Part shown: piece after piece, positions 27,013-36,637 of the stretch
Position numbering within the stretch: position 1 is the stretch's first letter
How the letters are laid out: each line of letters begins with the position of its first letter
DNA from: Shewanella litoralis
GTDB taxonomy: Bacteria > Pseudomonadota > Gammaproteobacteria > Enterobacterales > Shewanellaceae
Assembly (NCBI RefSeq): GCF_009828585.1
Contig: NZ_WSRZ01000006.1
Span: forward strand, 62,001 to 126,000
DNA length: 64,000 bases
Direction: 5' to 3'
Translations under genes and position numbers: made by a program
Notes under the pieces: model-generated
The model's database searches: none
What the model was told of the DNA's origin: nothing
Seen by the model: the letters and a program-made list of their open reading frames with translations, nothing else

Positions 27013-27504
27013 ATGTCTAAAAACACCGGCTTGAACGCCATTGAAATGCAATATTTGCGCTTATCTTTAGGCCTAACGACTGAACAAGTTGCCAACTTAA
27101 GTGCTGCCAGCAATGAAGATGTTTTAGCATGGGAAGCCGGCACACAAGAAGCACCAGTGCCCCTGCAAAAGAAATTACTCGATATCGATGACATTATCGA
27201 AATGCAGGTATTAAACACCACTGATGGTATTGAAGAGTTATTTAAAAAAGAACCAAAGCGCCGTTTAGCGTTTGTGGTTTACCCAACTCAAGCGCTTTAT
27301 ACTCAATATAATCCAGAGTTTTTAAGCTCATTGCCACTAACTGAATTGTACAATACGGCCGCGTGGCGCATAAAAAAAGAGTGTAAATTGTTGCTTGAAG
27401 TCGATGTGAGTTTGGTGGCATTAGATGCAGAAGCATACAAAGCTTATCGCGCAGACACCGGCGCAAGTGAAAGCCGTGCAAAATGGGCAGCGACTCAGCT
27501 TTAA
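27013..27504 (+). CDS. DUF4447 domain-containing protein
   Basis: A 163-residue protein recognised as DUF4447. The N-terminal part (about 5-60) looks like a helix-turn-helix of the XRE/YdiL type: [23 protein letters not shown] then [10 protein letters not shown], the pattern of a DNA-reading helix pair. The C-terminal half is mixed alpha/beta with [16 protein letters not shown] binding is plausible but unproven. AAAGAATACAGGAAT precedes the ATG. It lies in the same direction as the SUKH gene and a terminator follows. Confidence 0.82.
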   Translation: MSKNTGLNAIEMQYLRLSLGLTTEQVANLSAASNEDVLAWEAGTQEAPVPLQKKLLDIDDIIEMQVLNTTDGIEELFKKEPKRRLAFVVYPTQALYTQYNPEFLSSLPLTELYNTAAWRIKKECKLLLEVDVSLVALDAEAYKAYRADTGASESRAKWAATQL

Positions 27505-27585
27505 TTCGAGCTTTAACTCAGCGTTATAACCGAGGCGATAACACGCTCCGGGTTTAAGGCTGGTGCATCACGTTCCGCTATCATC

Positions 27586-27613
27586 AAAGAAGCCATTTTG
27601 GGCTTCTTTTTTT
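27586..27613 (+). terminator. terminator after the DUF4447 gene
   Basis: Arms AAAGAAGCC and GGCTTCTTT with a run of T's, in the gap between two converging genes. Confidence 0.88.
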
Positions 27614-27625
27614 ATTGGGCGTTTT

Positions 27626-28258
27626 TTACTGAGCTGAGCTTGCCACCGATTCTGTTTTATCGATAGCGGCCTGAAGTGCGGGGCGCTGTTTAACTCTGTC
27701 TCGGTAAGCTGATAGTTTCGGCGGCAATTGCTGCTCAAAACCTAATGCCCAACCTAGGGTTTGGGTTAGTAAAATATCCGCAATTGTCGGTTGTACACCG
27801 CATACAAAACCACTTTGAGGGATCCATTGTTCAGCTATCGCTGCCGCCTTATCAAACTCCCATTTCGCTACCGCATACATGCCCTCTAAACGCAGCTCTT
27901 TAGGCAATGCAAAACGGTGCTTACCCATGCTCCACAGCGGTTGCTCAAGTTCGCTAATCACAAAGCTCACCCAGCGTTCATGAATACCCGATGCCTGAGT
28001 ACCTGGTGTAGGCAACCAATGGCCTTGACCGTATTTTTCAGCAAGGTAACGCATAATGGCTGCAGACTCAGTTAATATAAAATCACCGTCGGTGAGCACT
28101 GGCATTTTACCACTTGGATTTAATGCCAAAAATGACTCACTTTTATTCTCACCTTTAGCAAAATCAATAAAATGAAACTGCCATTCAATTCCTAATTCTT
28201 CTAATAGCCAAGAAACGCGTAACGCACGACTTTTGGGTGTTCCGTATAATGTAATCAT
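27626..28258 (-). CDS. glutathione S-transferase family protein
   Basis: Soluble GST (210 aa) that conjugates glutathione to electrophiles or acts as a peroxidase. Thioredoxin-like N-terminal domain: MITLYGTPKSRALRVSWLLEELG, where the Ser12 region is the likely active site, and NPSGKMPVLTDGDFILTESAAI for glutathione binding. The all-helical C-terminal domain contains PTIADILLTQTLGWAL. The frame extends upstream to a TTG at 28282, but the ATG at 28258 has AAAGGA six bases before it. A second GST is found at 58213-58827. Confidence 0.9.
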   Translation of the reverse strand: MITLYGTPKSRALRVSWLLEELGIEWQFHFIDFAKGENKSESFLALNPSGKMPVLTDGDFILTESAAIMRYLAEKYGQGHWLPTPGTQASGIHERWVSFVISELEQPLWSMGKHRFALPKELRLEGMYAVAKWEFDKAAAIAEQWIPQSGFVCGVQPTIADILLTQTLGWALGFEQQLPPKLSAYRDRVKQRPALQAAIDKTESVASSAQ

Positions 28259-28296
28259 GTTGAATCCTTTAGGGTCATCCAATCAATTTGTACAAT

Positions 28297-28333
28297 AAAA
28301 AAAGCCACATGCACGCTAGGTGAATGTGGCTTT
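28297..28333 (-). terminator. terminator of the TonB receptor gene
   Basis: Arms AAAGCCACAT and ATGTGGCTTT; on the minus strand a T run follows. It starts 22 bases after the receptor stop. Confidence 0.85.
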
Positions 28334-28355
28334 GACGTATCTTATAATGTTGTCA

Positions 28356-30917
28356 TTAGAACTTCATTGTGACTTTAGTATAAACATAACGACCTAACGG
28401 GTTATGAACCCCCATTGCATAACCGTAAAGGTCAGCATCGCCGTCGCCAATTGCAAATGATGGTTCTTCATCAAACACGTTATTTACACCAACCGACAGT
28501 TTAAACATCTCATTAATGCGGTATGAGCCAGACATATCAACTAACAACTGCGCGTCAACGGTGCGGGTTTTGTTGTAATCTTCAAACTCGCCGATGTAGC
28601 TTAAGTTTACGTTGGCAGCAAAGTCGTCCATCATCCAGTTAGTTGTCGCTAACCAACGGTGTTGTGGATACTCGTACTCACCGGTGTAATCAATCGTTGT
28701 GCCATCAACTTCTTTTTCGAAGCTGATTAAGTAGCTGTACTCTAAACCGAACTTAATATCGCCATAGCTGTTTAGCTCAAGGCCATAGTGAGTTGATAAG
28801 TCAAGGCCTTGGACTTCTTGCGAACCAATGTTTACAAACCCAGATTTGATCACGTCAATTGTACCAAAGGTTTCACCAGCTTGCGGCGCGTTACGTAAAC
28901 ACACTGTGCTGTTTTGGTCGCCACAGTTTTCATCGTAAAGATCCTGGTTTTGCAATGAATCAATTTTGTTGTCTTGAACAATATTGAATAAATCAAAACC
29001 AATATCAAACTGCTGGCTTGGTGCCCAAATCATCCCAACGTTCCAGGTTTCAGACTCTTCAGCATCTAAATCAGGGTTACCGGCAAAGATGAAGTTGTAA
29101 TCGAGTAATTCACAATCAACATTGTCAGCAGCACAACGATAACTATCAATTAAGAAGTCACTTTTTTCAGATGGGCCTAAACCAATTTGCGCAAGTGATG
29201 GTGCACGGAACCCCGTAGACCACGAACCGCGAGCGGTTAACTCATCATTAATGCCCCATTGGAACGCAATTTTAGGGTTAGTAGTTGAACCAAAATCGCT
29301 GTAGCTGTCATAACGACCGGCTAACTGTAATTCAAAATTGTCAGTCACTGGGATAGAGAATTCGACATAAGCGGCATGCTGATCACGTGAACCAAATGCA
29401 GATATTGCTTCAGTACCAAAAATCAAACCACGTTGGAATTGCTCATCTGGCACATCACTGACGCTTTCTTCACGGTACTCTGCACCGGCAGCCATCATGA
29501 TATCGCGATCAGCAATGGTAAATGCTTGCCCAGAAATACTGGCATCATAAGCAGTAATGCTCGACTTACCCTGTCTTACTAAGCTGGTGGTAATTCGGTC
29601 AATCACATCTTGTGAGTTTGTTACGCCACCAAATGGATTGTAGTTACCGGCATCTATCTCAGCTTGTAAGTAGTCTGTTCTTACCCAACCTTGTGAACGA
29701 TCACCCGTTTGAGTTGATTCACTGCGGCCACGTTGTGCTGATACTTCCCAGTCCCAGTCGTTTACGACGCCACGAAGGCCAGCCACAATACGCATGGTAT
29801 CTGTTTCAATATCCCAACGACGTGCGCCGGCATCAACCGTACGGTAACGGCCGATATCAATATCTTGCCCAAAAGGATTGTCTGGATGAGTGCCTGGTAC
29901 GGTTAAGCCTGCATCTTCATCCAATGGTGTTGGTGCGCCGCCAGCTTCAGAAGTGTTGTGTTGTACCGACAACTCTAAAAATGCGGTGAGGTCTTCACCC
30001 AACATGTAATCAAATTGGCCAATGGCGCCCACTCGCTCAGAAGTCGGAATGGTCATGTTGTATGGACCGTAATCAAATAAGCAGCTGCCACTTGCTGTCG
30101 CGCTGTCTGCAGGGCAATCTGGGTCAATGGTTTTCACGCCATTAACATAAAAGTAGCCAGGGTATCCACGTGATGAACGGTAATCTTCACCGCCATATTG
30201 TGATTGGTTTGCCGTGCCAAAACGGCCCATGTCTTCTGCAGATAAGGTGCCGTTTGTAAAATAATCTAAAATAACTGATGCGCTGCCTTTATCGGCTTTT
30301 ACGCCCCACACTAAGCTTGCTGTGGTTTCGTCATACCCTGTGCCACTGTCATCGCCATAACCTAGGTTAATCTCAATGCCTTCAATGTCTTTTTTCAAGA
30401 CAATGTTCACCACACCCGCAATAGCGTCTGAGCCATAAATGGCTGACGCGCCATCTTTTAGGATATCGATACGCTCAATAGCAGATACCGGAATGTTGTT
30501 AATATCAACAAACGAGTTTGAAATGCCTTCAGCAAATGCACTCGAGCCAACACGACGACCATTGATTAATACCAATGTCGCATCAGGGCCTAAGCCACGT
30601 AAACTGATTGATGCACCACCGTTTGCGGTAGAATCCTGGCTGTTTCCTCGAGTAGAAAACGCACCAGAGCCGTTAGCAGGCATGCGTTCAAGCAATTGCT
30701 GTAGGTTATCAAAACCCATGTTAGCAATATCGTCTTTACTCAGTGATTGTACTGGTGAAGGCCCTTCAATATCAGTCCGTTTGATACGAGAACCGGTCAC
30801 TTCAATACGTTCAACTTTTGCTTGAGCGTCATCAGCCGCTTGAGCAAGTGAAACAGGAGCGAAAGAGAGTGAAACAGCGATAGCGCAAGCGCTTCGTAAT
30901 AGGGTAGTTTTTTTCAT
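28356..30917 (-). CDS. TonB-dependent receptor, large
   Basis: Outer-membrane receptor (853 aa) taking up an unknown substrate with energy from TonB. A signal peptide (about 1-27, ending LAQA) is followed by the TonB box-like region VERIEVTGSRIKRTD (about 35-49) and a plug domain with LRGLGPDATLVLINGRRVG and SAIERIDILKDGASAIYGSDAIAGVVNI. The rest is the 22-strand barrel, ending in the aromatic YVYTKVTMKF. The GSRIKR opening is typical of the carbohydrate or peptide receptors common in Shewanella and Xanthomonas. There is no linked transporter or enzyme to identify the ligand. AAGG precedes the ATG at 30917. Two perfect dyads lie upstream (30969-30987 and 31039-31056). Confidence 0.93.
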   Translation of the reverse strand: MKKTTLLRSACAIAVSLSFAPVSLAQAADDAQAKVERIEVTGSRIKRTDIEGPSPVQSLSKDDIANMGFDNLQQLLERMPANGSGAFSTRGNSQDSTANGGASISLRGLGPDATLVLINGRRVGSSAFAEGISNSFVDINNIPVSAIERIDILKDGASAIYGSDAIAGVVNIVLKKDIEGIEINLGYGDDSGTGYDETTASLVWGVKADKGSASVILDYFTNGTLSAEDMGRFGTANQSQYGGEDYRSSRGYPGYFYVNGVKTIDPDCPADSATASGSCLFDYGPYNMTIPTSERVGAIGQFDYMLGEDLTAFLELSVQHNTSEAGGAPTPLDEDAGLTVPGTHPDNPFGQDIDIGRYRTVDAGARRWDIETDTMRIVAGLRGVVNDWDWEVSAQRGRSESTQTGDRSQGWVRTDYLQAEIDAGNYNPFGGVTNSQDVIDRITTSLVRQGKSSITAYDASISGQAFTIADRDIMMAAGAEYREESVSDVPDEQFQRGLIFGTEAISAFGSRDQHAAYVEFSIPVTDNFELQLAGRYDSYSDFGSTTNPKIAFQWGINDELTARGSWSTGFRAPSLAQIGLGPSEKSDFLIDSYRCAADNVDCELLDYNFIFAGNPDLDAEESETWNVGMIWAPSQQFDIGFDLFNIVQDNKIDSLQNQDLYDENCGDQNSTVCLRNAPQAGETFGTIDVIKSGFVNIGSQEVQGLDLSTHYGLELNSYGDIKFGLEYSYLISFEKEVDGTTIDYTGEYEYPQHRWLATTNWMMDDFAANVNLSYIGEFEDYNKTRTVDAQLLVDMSGSYRINEMFKLSVGVNNVFDEEPSFAIGDGDADLYGYAMGVHNPLGRYVYTKVTMKF

Positions 30918-30968
30918 GATCATCCTTAACGTTAATTTATTGTTTTATATCCATGACTACTGCAAACT

Positions 30969-30987
30969 GCGGTAACAATATTACCGC
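30969..30987. promoter_or_regulatory. 7-5-7 inverted repeat upstream of the TonB receptor
   Basis: Perfect arms GCGGTAA and TTACCGC, 52-70 bases before the receptor ATG. LacI-type operators often carry GGTAA/TTACC half-sites, so this is a candidate repressor site. Confidence 0.45.
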
Positions 30988-31038
30988 TTACTCATTTCTT
31001 GGATGTTGATCTACTTGTTCAAGTTAAGTTAAATTTTA

Positions 31039-31056
31039 ACAATGTCAACACATTGT
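31039..31056. promoter_or_regulatory. 7-4-7 inverted repeat between the TonB receptor and the PH-domain gene
   Basis: Perfect arms ACAATGT and ACATTGT around CAAC. It lies 122-139 bases upstream of the receptor and 95-112 bases upstream of the divergent PH-domain gene, so it could act on either. Confidence 0.45.
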
Positions 31057-31150
31057 CAGTACCGCGGTGTAATGTAAATGTAACCAAACACTTAATCAAG
31101 AATAAACAATCAAAAAAAGTGAATTTAAATGCTTTTGATATGGAGGTCAG

Positions 31151-31690
31151 ATGAGTGAACAAAAACGAGTTAGTGCACACTTTCACGCAAACCTAGGTCT
31201 GTACTGGCTTGTCTCAGGTGCGCTGTTAATTTCAGTGAGCATTGTTGGTATTCCCTTGTTATTGCTGTGGTTTCCTTTAGGTTTACTGGCTGCCAAACGG
31301 TATATTGCTAATATGAGTGCTGAATTAACTACCCAAAAACTGATTGTCCGTAAAGGATTATTAACCCGCACAGAGAACACGGTCCCTTTAGATAAAATCA
31401 CCGATATGGCGCTTATTCAGGGCCCACTTATGCGCTTATTTGGTATACATAAACTCACCGTTGAAACCGCTGGACAATCAGGTACTGGGTCGTTGATCAA
31501 TTTGGTCGGCGTTGTCGATGTCCAAGCGTTTAGAGAAAAAGTGCTATTACAAAAATCATTACTCACTGAGCGCCAATCTACGGTTGTAGATAACCTCGAT
31601 ATCGATCAATTATTGCTTGAGAACGTGCAACAAATGAATGCCACCTTGCTGCGTATTGAACAAGCGTTAGCGCCACACTCTCCACAATAG
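31151..31690 (+). CDS. membrane protein with bacterial PH-like domain (YdbS type)
   Basis: A 179-residue inner-membrane protein. Two hydrophobic helices (about 12-50) are separated by a short loop, followed by a bPH_2 domain: LTTQKLIVRKGLLTRTENTVPLDKITDMALIQGPLMRLFGIHKLTVETAG is the family signature. A short acidic tail follows. YdbS/YdbT-type proteins are widespread and of unknown role, possibly envelope related. Start supported by GGAGGTCAG six bases before the ATG. It is followed at a 16-base gap by the Nramp-like gene on the same strand. Confidence 0.85.
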   Translation: MSEQKRVSAHFHANLGLYWLVSGALLISVSIVGIPLLLLWFPLGLLAAKRYIANMSAELTTQKLIVRKGLLTRTENTVPLDKITDMALIQGPLMRLFGIHKLTVETAGQSGTGSLINLVGVVDVQAFREKVLLQKSLLTERQSTVVDNLDIDQLLLENVQQMNATLLRIEQALAPHSPQ

Positions 31691-31706
31691 GTTTTTGCTA
31701 TTTATC

Positions 31707-32966
31707 ATGTCGAATAAACATAAACACATCCCTTTTATTGCTCAAATTCATACTCTTTTAAAAGCCACAGGCCCGGGCATTTTAATGGCTGCAGCAGCCA
31801 TTGGCGCGTCGCATTTAGTTGCCTCTACTCGTGCTGGGGCCGAATTTGGTTGGCAGCTAGCCTGGCTAATTTTGTTAGTTAATATTGTAAAGTACCCCTT
31901 TTTTGCCGCTGGTGCGCGCTACACAGCAGCCACCGACGAAAGCCTATTACAAGGCTACCAAAAGCAAGGGCGTGGTTATTTAATGCTGTTTACTGGGCTT
32001 AATGTCATTGCCGCCATCGCCAGCACCGCGGGGGTATGCATGCTAACCGCGGCCATGTTGACTCAGTTTGTACCGTTATCGATTGATATATTGGCCTTAA
32101 TCGTCTTACTGAGCTCATTAGCCCTATTAATTTTTGGCCATTACAAACTGCTCGATAAACTCACAAAAGTGATTATGTTTGCCCTCACCCTAACCACGTT
32201 AATCGCGGTGGCATTGGCGCTTAATCATCAAACAGGTTTGGCCACGCCATCGGCAAGCGAATCGCCCTGGCAATGGGCATACGTCGGCTTTTTAGTGGCC
32301 ATGATGGGCTGGATGCCTGCACCTATTGAAGTCAGCGCCTGGAATTCATTGTGGCTCATTGAAAAACGAAAAAGCCAAACCGTCACCGCAAAACAGGCCA
32401 TTTTTGATTTCAATTTAGGCTATGTCACCACCGCCATTCTCGCGATTGTATTTTTAGCATTGGGAGCTCTGGTGATGCACGGCAGTGGCGAGCGTTTTTC
32501 AGACTCTGGGGCGGTATTTGCCTCACAGCTGATTACTCTTTATAGCCAGGTGATGGGCAATGAAACCCGCTATTTGATTGGTGTTGTGGCTTTTTTATGC
32601 ATTTTCAGCACCACTGTCACCGTCATAGATGGCTACAGCCGCACGTTAGATATGGGCTGGAAACTCTTGTCTCACAACACTTCACCACGCAGCTATTTAA
32701 CGCCAGTGATGTTAGGGGTTAGCGCACTCGGTTTGATGCTTATTTTATTTTTTAAAGGCGCTCTGCTGCCACTGCTTGAGTTTGTGATGATCCTTGCCTT
32801 TATGACCACGGTTATTTTTGCCTGGTTAAACTTCCGCTTAATGACCAGTCAAAACTTACCTAAAGCACATCGGTATGGCCCTGCTATGGTAGTATTATCC
32901 TGGATTGGGCTGGTGTACTTAGTTGGTTTTGCGCTGTTGTTTATTTATTGGTATTTAACAAAATGA
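31707..32966 (+). CDS. Nramp-related transporter with altered metal-binding motifs
   Basis: Inner-membrane protein of 419 aa with about 11 helices, alignable by eye to the Nramp (MntH) family. In helix 1 the segment GPGILMAAAAIGASHLVAS (about 22-40) matches the region that in Nramps reads DPGNxAT, but the metal-binding Asp and Asn are replaced by Gly33 and His36. In helix 6 the canonical MPH is MPAP (203-206). So two of the metal-binding elements differ and the substrate cannot be assumed to be manganese or iron. The ATG at 31707 overlaps no upstream gene; a TTG at 31695 is less likely. The last codons overlap the next gene by ATGA, so a serine hydrolase is translationally coupled. Confidence 0.8.
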   Translation: MSNKHKHIPFIAQIHTLLKATGPGILMAAAAIGASHLVASTRAGAEFGWQLAWLILLVNIVKYPFFAAGARYTAATDESLLQGYQKQGRGYLMLFTGLNVIAAIASTAGVCMLTAAMLTQFVPLSIDILALIVLLSSLALLIFGHYKLLDKLTKVIMFALTLTTLIAVALALNHQTGLATPSASESPWQWAYVGFLVAMMGWMPAPIEVSAWNSLWLIEKRKSQTVTAKQAIFDFNLGYVTTAILAIVFLALGALVMHGSGERFSDSGAVFASQLITLYSQVMGNETRYLIGVVAFLCIFSTTVTVIDGYSRTLDMGWKLLSHNTSPRSYLTPVMLGVSALGLMLILFFKGALLPLLEFVMILAFMTTVIFAWLNFRLMTSQNLPKAHRYGPAMVVLSWIGLVYLVGFALLFIYWYLTK

Positions 32967-34012
32967 CAAAAATGATAAACAAAATGACAATCCGAGTTTA
33001 CGCATTACTATTACTAAGCAGCAGCCTACTGTCAGCTTCAGCGTTTGCATTGAGCATAACCAATAGTAATGTACAAACGATTATCAACCATGACTCCAGG
33101 CCTTTTACTGGGCGGATTTTAATCAGTGACAACCAGCAAACTTATGTTGACCTAATGATAGGAGAAGACATTCACGCTGACAGCCGCTTTTTAATTGGCT
33201 CAATATCTAAGACCATCACTGCAACCTTGGTTTTACGGGCTGTTGATCAGCAAAAAATAAACTTAAACGATAACATCACTGATTATCTTAATATCGTGAC
33301 GGAACACCCCATCACTGTTGCGCAGCTACTTAACCATACTTCTGGCATTTTGCCGCCTAAATCACCGAGCCTTAATGCGAGGTCGCAATTTATTCCTGGC
33401 AGTCAATTTAACTACTCAAATTATGGCTACAAACTGCTTGGCGATATTCTTAGGCAAAGCTACCAGGTGCCCTACGCTGAGTTAGTTAATCAGTTTGCCA
33501 GGCAATACCAGCTCGATATAAGCGCTGATGTGGGTGAAATAACCGACTTATACGCTCAACAACCACGATTAGTGCGCGGATATATGGAGCAACAACAGCA
33601 ACGCGTGCTGTTAGATGAGTTCACCATAGACAATGGTTTTATTGCTTTTGGTGCTATGCAAGCCAGTAACCAAGGCATTGCGGCATTTATTGAGGGCTTA
33701 ACCCAACAGCAATTTTTATCTGCTGCAAGTTTACAAGTAATGACCTCGCCTAGCGCCAAAAGGCCACATCGTTGGGGTGAGTTAAATTATGGCTATGGTT
33801 TGCAAATTAATCATCAGGATGGGCTAATCGAATACAGCCATAGCGGTTACTTACCCGGCTACATCAGCCTGATGCTCTATTATCCACAAGCACAATTGAG
33901 TATGGTGATTTTAGAAAATACCTCGTGGGACTTAGACAACATGGAGCGTGTTTTTGGTTTACATGACAAAATCCGCCACACAATAAGAAATCAATTAAAA
34001 GCTGACGAATAA
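32963..34012 (+). CDS. serine hydrolase (class C beta-lactamase/DD-peptidase family)
   Basis: Exported protein of 349 aa with a signal peptide (about 1-29, ending SASAFA). It has the serine-dependent beta-lactamase/PBP fold: Ser80-x-x-Lys83 in GSISKT, Tyr151-Ser-Asn153 in NYSNYGY, and HSG in YSHSGYLPGY near the C-terminus, replacing KTG. This is the pattern of EstB or D-aminopeptidase-like hydrolases rather than true AmpC. The ATG at 32963 overlaps the transporter stop as ATGA. In-frame ATGs at 32972 and 32984 are also possible. Substrate unknown. Confidence 0.85.
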   Translation: MTKMINKMTIRVYALLLLSSSLLSASAFALSITNSNVQTIINHDSRPFTGRILISDNQQTYVDLMIGEDIHADSRFLIGSISKTITATLVLRAVDQQKINLNDNITDYLNIVTEHPITVAQLLNHTSGILPPKSPSLNARSQFIPGSQFNYSNYGYKLLGDILRQSYQVPYAELVNQFARQYQLDISADVGEITDLYAQQPRLVRGYMEQQQQRVLLDEFTIDNGFIAFGAMQASNQGIAAFIEGLTQQQFLSAASLQVMTSPSAKRPHRWGELNYGYGLQINHQDGLIEYSHSGYLPGYISLMLYYPQAQLSMVILENTSWDLDNMERVFGLHDKIRHTIRNQLKADE

Positions 34013-34013
34013 T

Positions 34014-34042
34014 CTGACGGATCGCACATAACTCGCTATAAT
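34014..34042 (+). promoter_or_regulatory. promoter of the yehS gene
   Basis: -35 CTGACG (34014-34019) and -10 TATAAT (34037-34042) with 17 bases between. It ends 55 bases before the ATG. Confidence 0.6.
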
Positions 34043-34096
34043 AGCGCTTCGTCACTTGACCTAAACCACTTATGCGCAGCCGCGCCAGAGAACCTT

Positions 34097-34561
34097 ATGA
34101 TTAACAATGATATTCTTCGCCGTATTCGTTTTGTTTTTGACTTTTCAAATGCCAAAATGATTAATATTTTCAGCCAAGCTAATACCGAAATCACCTCAGA
34201 TGAAATTATTGCATTGCTGAAAAAAGAGGAAGAAGAAGGTTATCAAGCTTGTAACGACAAATTAATGTGTCAATTTTTAGATGGTTTGATTATCAACAAC
34301 CGTGGCTTAAAGCCTGGTACAGAAGTCCCTGCACCACTAAAGCAATTAACCAATAATCTTATTTTCAAAAAATTGCGTGTTGCACTCGAAATGCGCGAAG
34401 ACGATATTATTGCTACGTTAGCCCTAGCAGACTTTGCCATGTCTAAGTCAGAGCTTGGTGCACTTTTCCGCAACCCTGACCACAAAAATTATAAAACCTG
34501 TGGCGACCAGGTGTTACGTAACTTCGTTAAAGGTTTATCGGTTAAGCATCGCGGTAAGTAA
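34097..34561 (+). CDS. yehS: DUF1456 family protein (YehS-like)
   Basis: Soluble 154-residue protein made of two similar DUF1456 units. Unit 1 starts NDILRRIRFVFDFSN and unit 2 NNLIFKKLRVALEMRED. Each ends in a charged stretch (GYQACNDKLMCQFLDGLI and NYKTCGDQVLRNFVKGLS). The role of the family is unknown. Length and duplicated layout match E. coli YehS. A consensus promoter lies just upstream. Single gene. Confidence 0.9.
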   Translation: MINNDILRRIRFVFDFSNAKMINIFSQANTEITSDEIIALLKKEEEEGYQACNDKLMCQFLDGLIINNRGLKPGTEVPAPLKQLTNNLIFKKLRVALEMREDDIIATLALADFAMSKSELGALFRNPDHKNYKTCGDQVLRNFVKGLSVKHRGK

Positions 34562-34804
34562 CCTGACTGAATAAAGTGGCAATATCCCACTGCAACACGT
34601 TATCAATGCGTAGCTTAGGCTGCGCATTTTTGTCTTTAACGTTTGAATTCAAACAGGCCTCACTGAAAGAATGCTTATTGATAAGGACAATAATTCATCA
34701 TAAAAAACGTGATTTTAGTCACTTAACAGACCACAAAAAAGATCAGACGTGATAATCTACCTTGATAAATATTCTTATCATAAACACACACATAAAGGTT
34801 TCCC

Positions 34805-36493
34805 ATGGACGATAATAAACGCCCCCTATATCTTCCTTTCGCTGGTCCTGCGATTCTTGAATCTCCTCTGCTTAATAAAGGCACTGCATTTAGCGAAGAA
34901 GAACGCATTTATTTTAACCTTGAAGGCTTACTTCCTTGGGTCATTGAAACAATCGACGAGCAAGCATCGCGCGCTTACGACCAATTTAAAAGTTTCAATA
35001 ACGATCTTGATAAACATATTTATCTGCGCAACATTCAAGACACCAACGAAACGCTTTTCTATCGATTATTGCGTAATCACATCAGCGAAATGATGCCGAT
35101 TATCTACACCCCTACAGTGGGTTTAGCCTGTGAGCGTTTCTCAAAAAACTATCGCCGTAACCGCGGGTTATTTATTTCATACCCTAACAAAGACCGTATA
35201 GATGACATCTTAAACAACTCTACTCGTCATAAAGTAAAAGTCATTGTAGTCACTGATGGTGAACGTATTTTAGGCCTTGGCGACCAGGGCATTGGCGGCA
35301 TGGGTATCCCTATTGGCAAATTATCACTTTACACCAGCTGTGGCGGTATCAGCCCTGCATACTGTTTAGCGATTACCCTAGATGTCGGTACCGATAACCC
35401 GCATTTATTAGAAGACCCTATGTACATGGGTTGGCGTCACCAACGAATTGGCGGTGAGGAATACGCTGAATTTGTTGAAGAATTCATGCAAGCTGTTAGC
35501 CGTCGTTGGCCAGATGCATTAATTCAATTTGAAGATTTTGCCCAAAAAAATGCCATGCCATTACTGGAGCGCTACAAAGATCAATACTGTAGCTTTAACG
35601 ATGATATCCAGGGTACAGCTGCGGTCACGGTAGGCTCATTACTGGCAGCCTGTAAAGCGGCTAACAGTAAACTTAGCCAGCAGCGCATCACCTTTTTAGG
35701 TGCTGGTAGCGCAGGTTGCGGTATTGCCGAAGCCATTGTGGCGCAAATGGTGGCAGAAGGCATCACTGACCAACAAGCACGCTCGCAGGTGTTTATGGTT
35801 GACCGTTGGGGGTTATTGCTAGACAACATGCCTAACTTACTGCCATTCCAACAAAAGTTAGCTCAACAATGCGACCGTGTTAACGGCTGGGATAATTACA
35901 GTGACAACATCTCGTTATTGGATGTGGTTAACAACGCCAAGCCAACCGTGCTAATTGGTGTCTCTGGCGCGCCAGGATTATTTACCGAAGAAATTATTCG
36001 CGCCATGCACAGCCACTGCAAACGCCCTATTGTGTTTCCATTGTCAAACCCAACAAGCCGTGTAGAAGCGACACCAAAAGACATTTTACATTGGACAGCA
36101 GGCCAGGCTTTAGTGGCAACGGGTAGCCCTTTTGAACCGGTTGTTGTTAATGGCGAAACCTATGAAATTGCCCAGTGTAATAATAGCTTTATCTTCCCAG
36201 GTATTGGTTTAGGCGTGTTATCTTGTGGTGCTAAACGTGTGTCGGATGAAATGCTCATGGCATCAAGTCAGGCGTTATCAGAATGCTCACCATTGGGTAA
36301 AAACGGTACGGGTTCGTTATTGCCAAAACTTGAAGATATTCAAGAAGTGAGTAAATACATCGCCTTTGCGGTTGCAAGAACGGCAATTGATCAAGGCTTA
36401 GCTTTACCGTGCACTGATGAGCTTTTGCAGCAATCGATTGAAGCAAACTTCTGGGAACCAGAATACCGCCGTTATAGACGTACTGCATTTTAA
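34805..36493 (+). CDS. maeA: NAD-dependent malic enzyme
   Basis: Cytoplasmic enzyme (562 aa, E. coli MaeA 565) that decarboxylates malate to pyruvate using NAD. N-terminal catalytic part: [12 protein letters not shown] (about 100-111), [12 protein letters not shown] and [20 protein letters not shown]. Metal and substrate site: [10 protein letters not shown] and [14 protein letters not shown]. The NAD fold is [13 protein letters not shown] (about 298-310). No frameshift or missing motif is seen. AAGGTTTCCC precedes the ATG. A terminator follows. Single gene. Confidence 0.97.
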   Translation: MDDNKRPLYLPFAGPAILESPLLNKGTAFSEEERIYFNLEGLLPWVIETIDEQASRAYDQFKSFNNDLDKHIYLRNIQDTNETLFYRLLRNHISEMMPIIYTPTVGLACERFSKNYRRNRGLFISYPNKDRIDDILNNSTRHKVKVIVVTDGERILGLGDQGIGGMGIPIGKLSLYTSCGGISPAYCLAITLDVGTDNPHLLEDPMYMGWRHQRIGGEEYAEFVEEFMQAVSRRWPDALIQFEDFAQKNAMPLLERYKDQYCSFNDDIQGTAAVTVGSLLAACKAANSKLSQQRITFLGAGSAGCGIAEAIVAQMVAEGITDQQARSQVFMVDRWGLLLDNMPNLLPFQQKLAQQCDRVNGWDNYSDNISLLDVVNNAKPTVLIGVSGAPGLFTEEIIRAMHSHCKRPIVFPLSNPTSRVEATPKDILHWTAGQALVATGSPFEPVVVNGETYEIAQCNNSFIFPGIGLGVLSCGAKRVSDEMLMASSQALSECSPLGKNGTGSLLPKLEDIQEVSKYIAFAVARTAIDQGLALPCTDELLQQSIEANFWEPEYRRYRRTAF

Positions 36494-36518
36494 TTAATTT
36501 TAAGCGTCTTAAAACAAC

Positions 36519-36544
36519 AAATCCCAGCCAGGCTGGGATTTTTT
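36519..36544 (+). terminator. terminator of maeA
   Basis: Arms ATCCCAGCC and GGCTGGGAT around one base, with flanking A and T runs. Confidence 0.9.
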
Positions 36545-36637
36545 ATGTCTGTTTACAATACTTAACCTGAACTCGGGATAAGGGATGAATTTATGCTGTT
36601 TAAAATCAATACTTTACCCCCCCCGACCTCAGGTTAC

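Noticed and set aside
29612-30825. Long plus-strand open frames inside the TonB receptor gene
   Set aside because: Antisense to a real gene with intact domains; biased shadow frames are expected here.
34562-34804. Possible FNR site before maeA (TTGATAA...TTATCA)
   Set aside because: The half-sites have the wrong spacing for the 14-base FNR consensus, so I do not report it.
36617-36624. Run of eight C's, possible phase-variation tract
   Set aside because: It lies between two converging genes, outside any start or promoter, and eight C's alone prove nothing.
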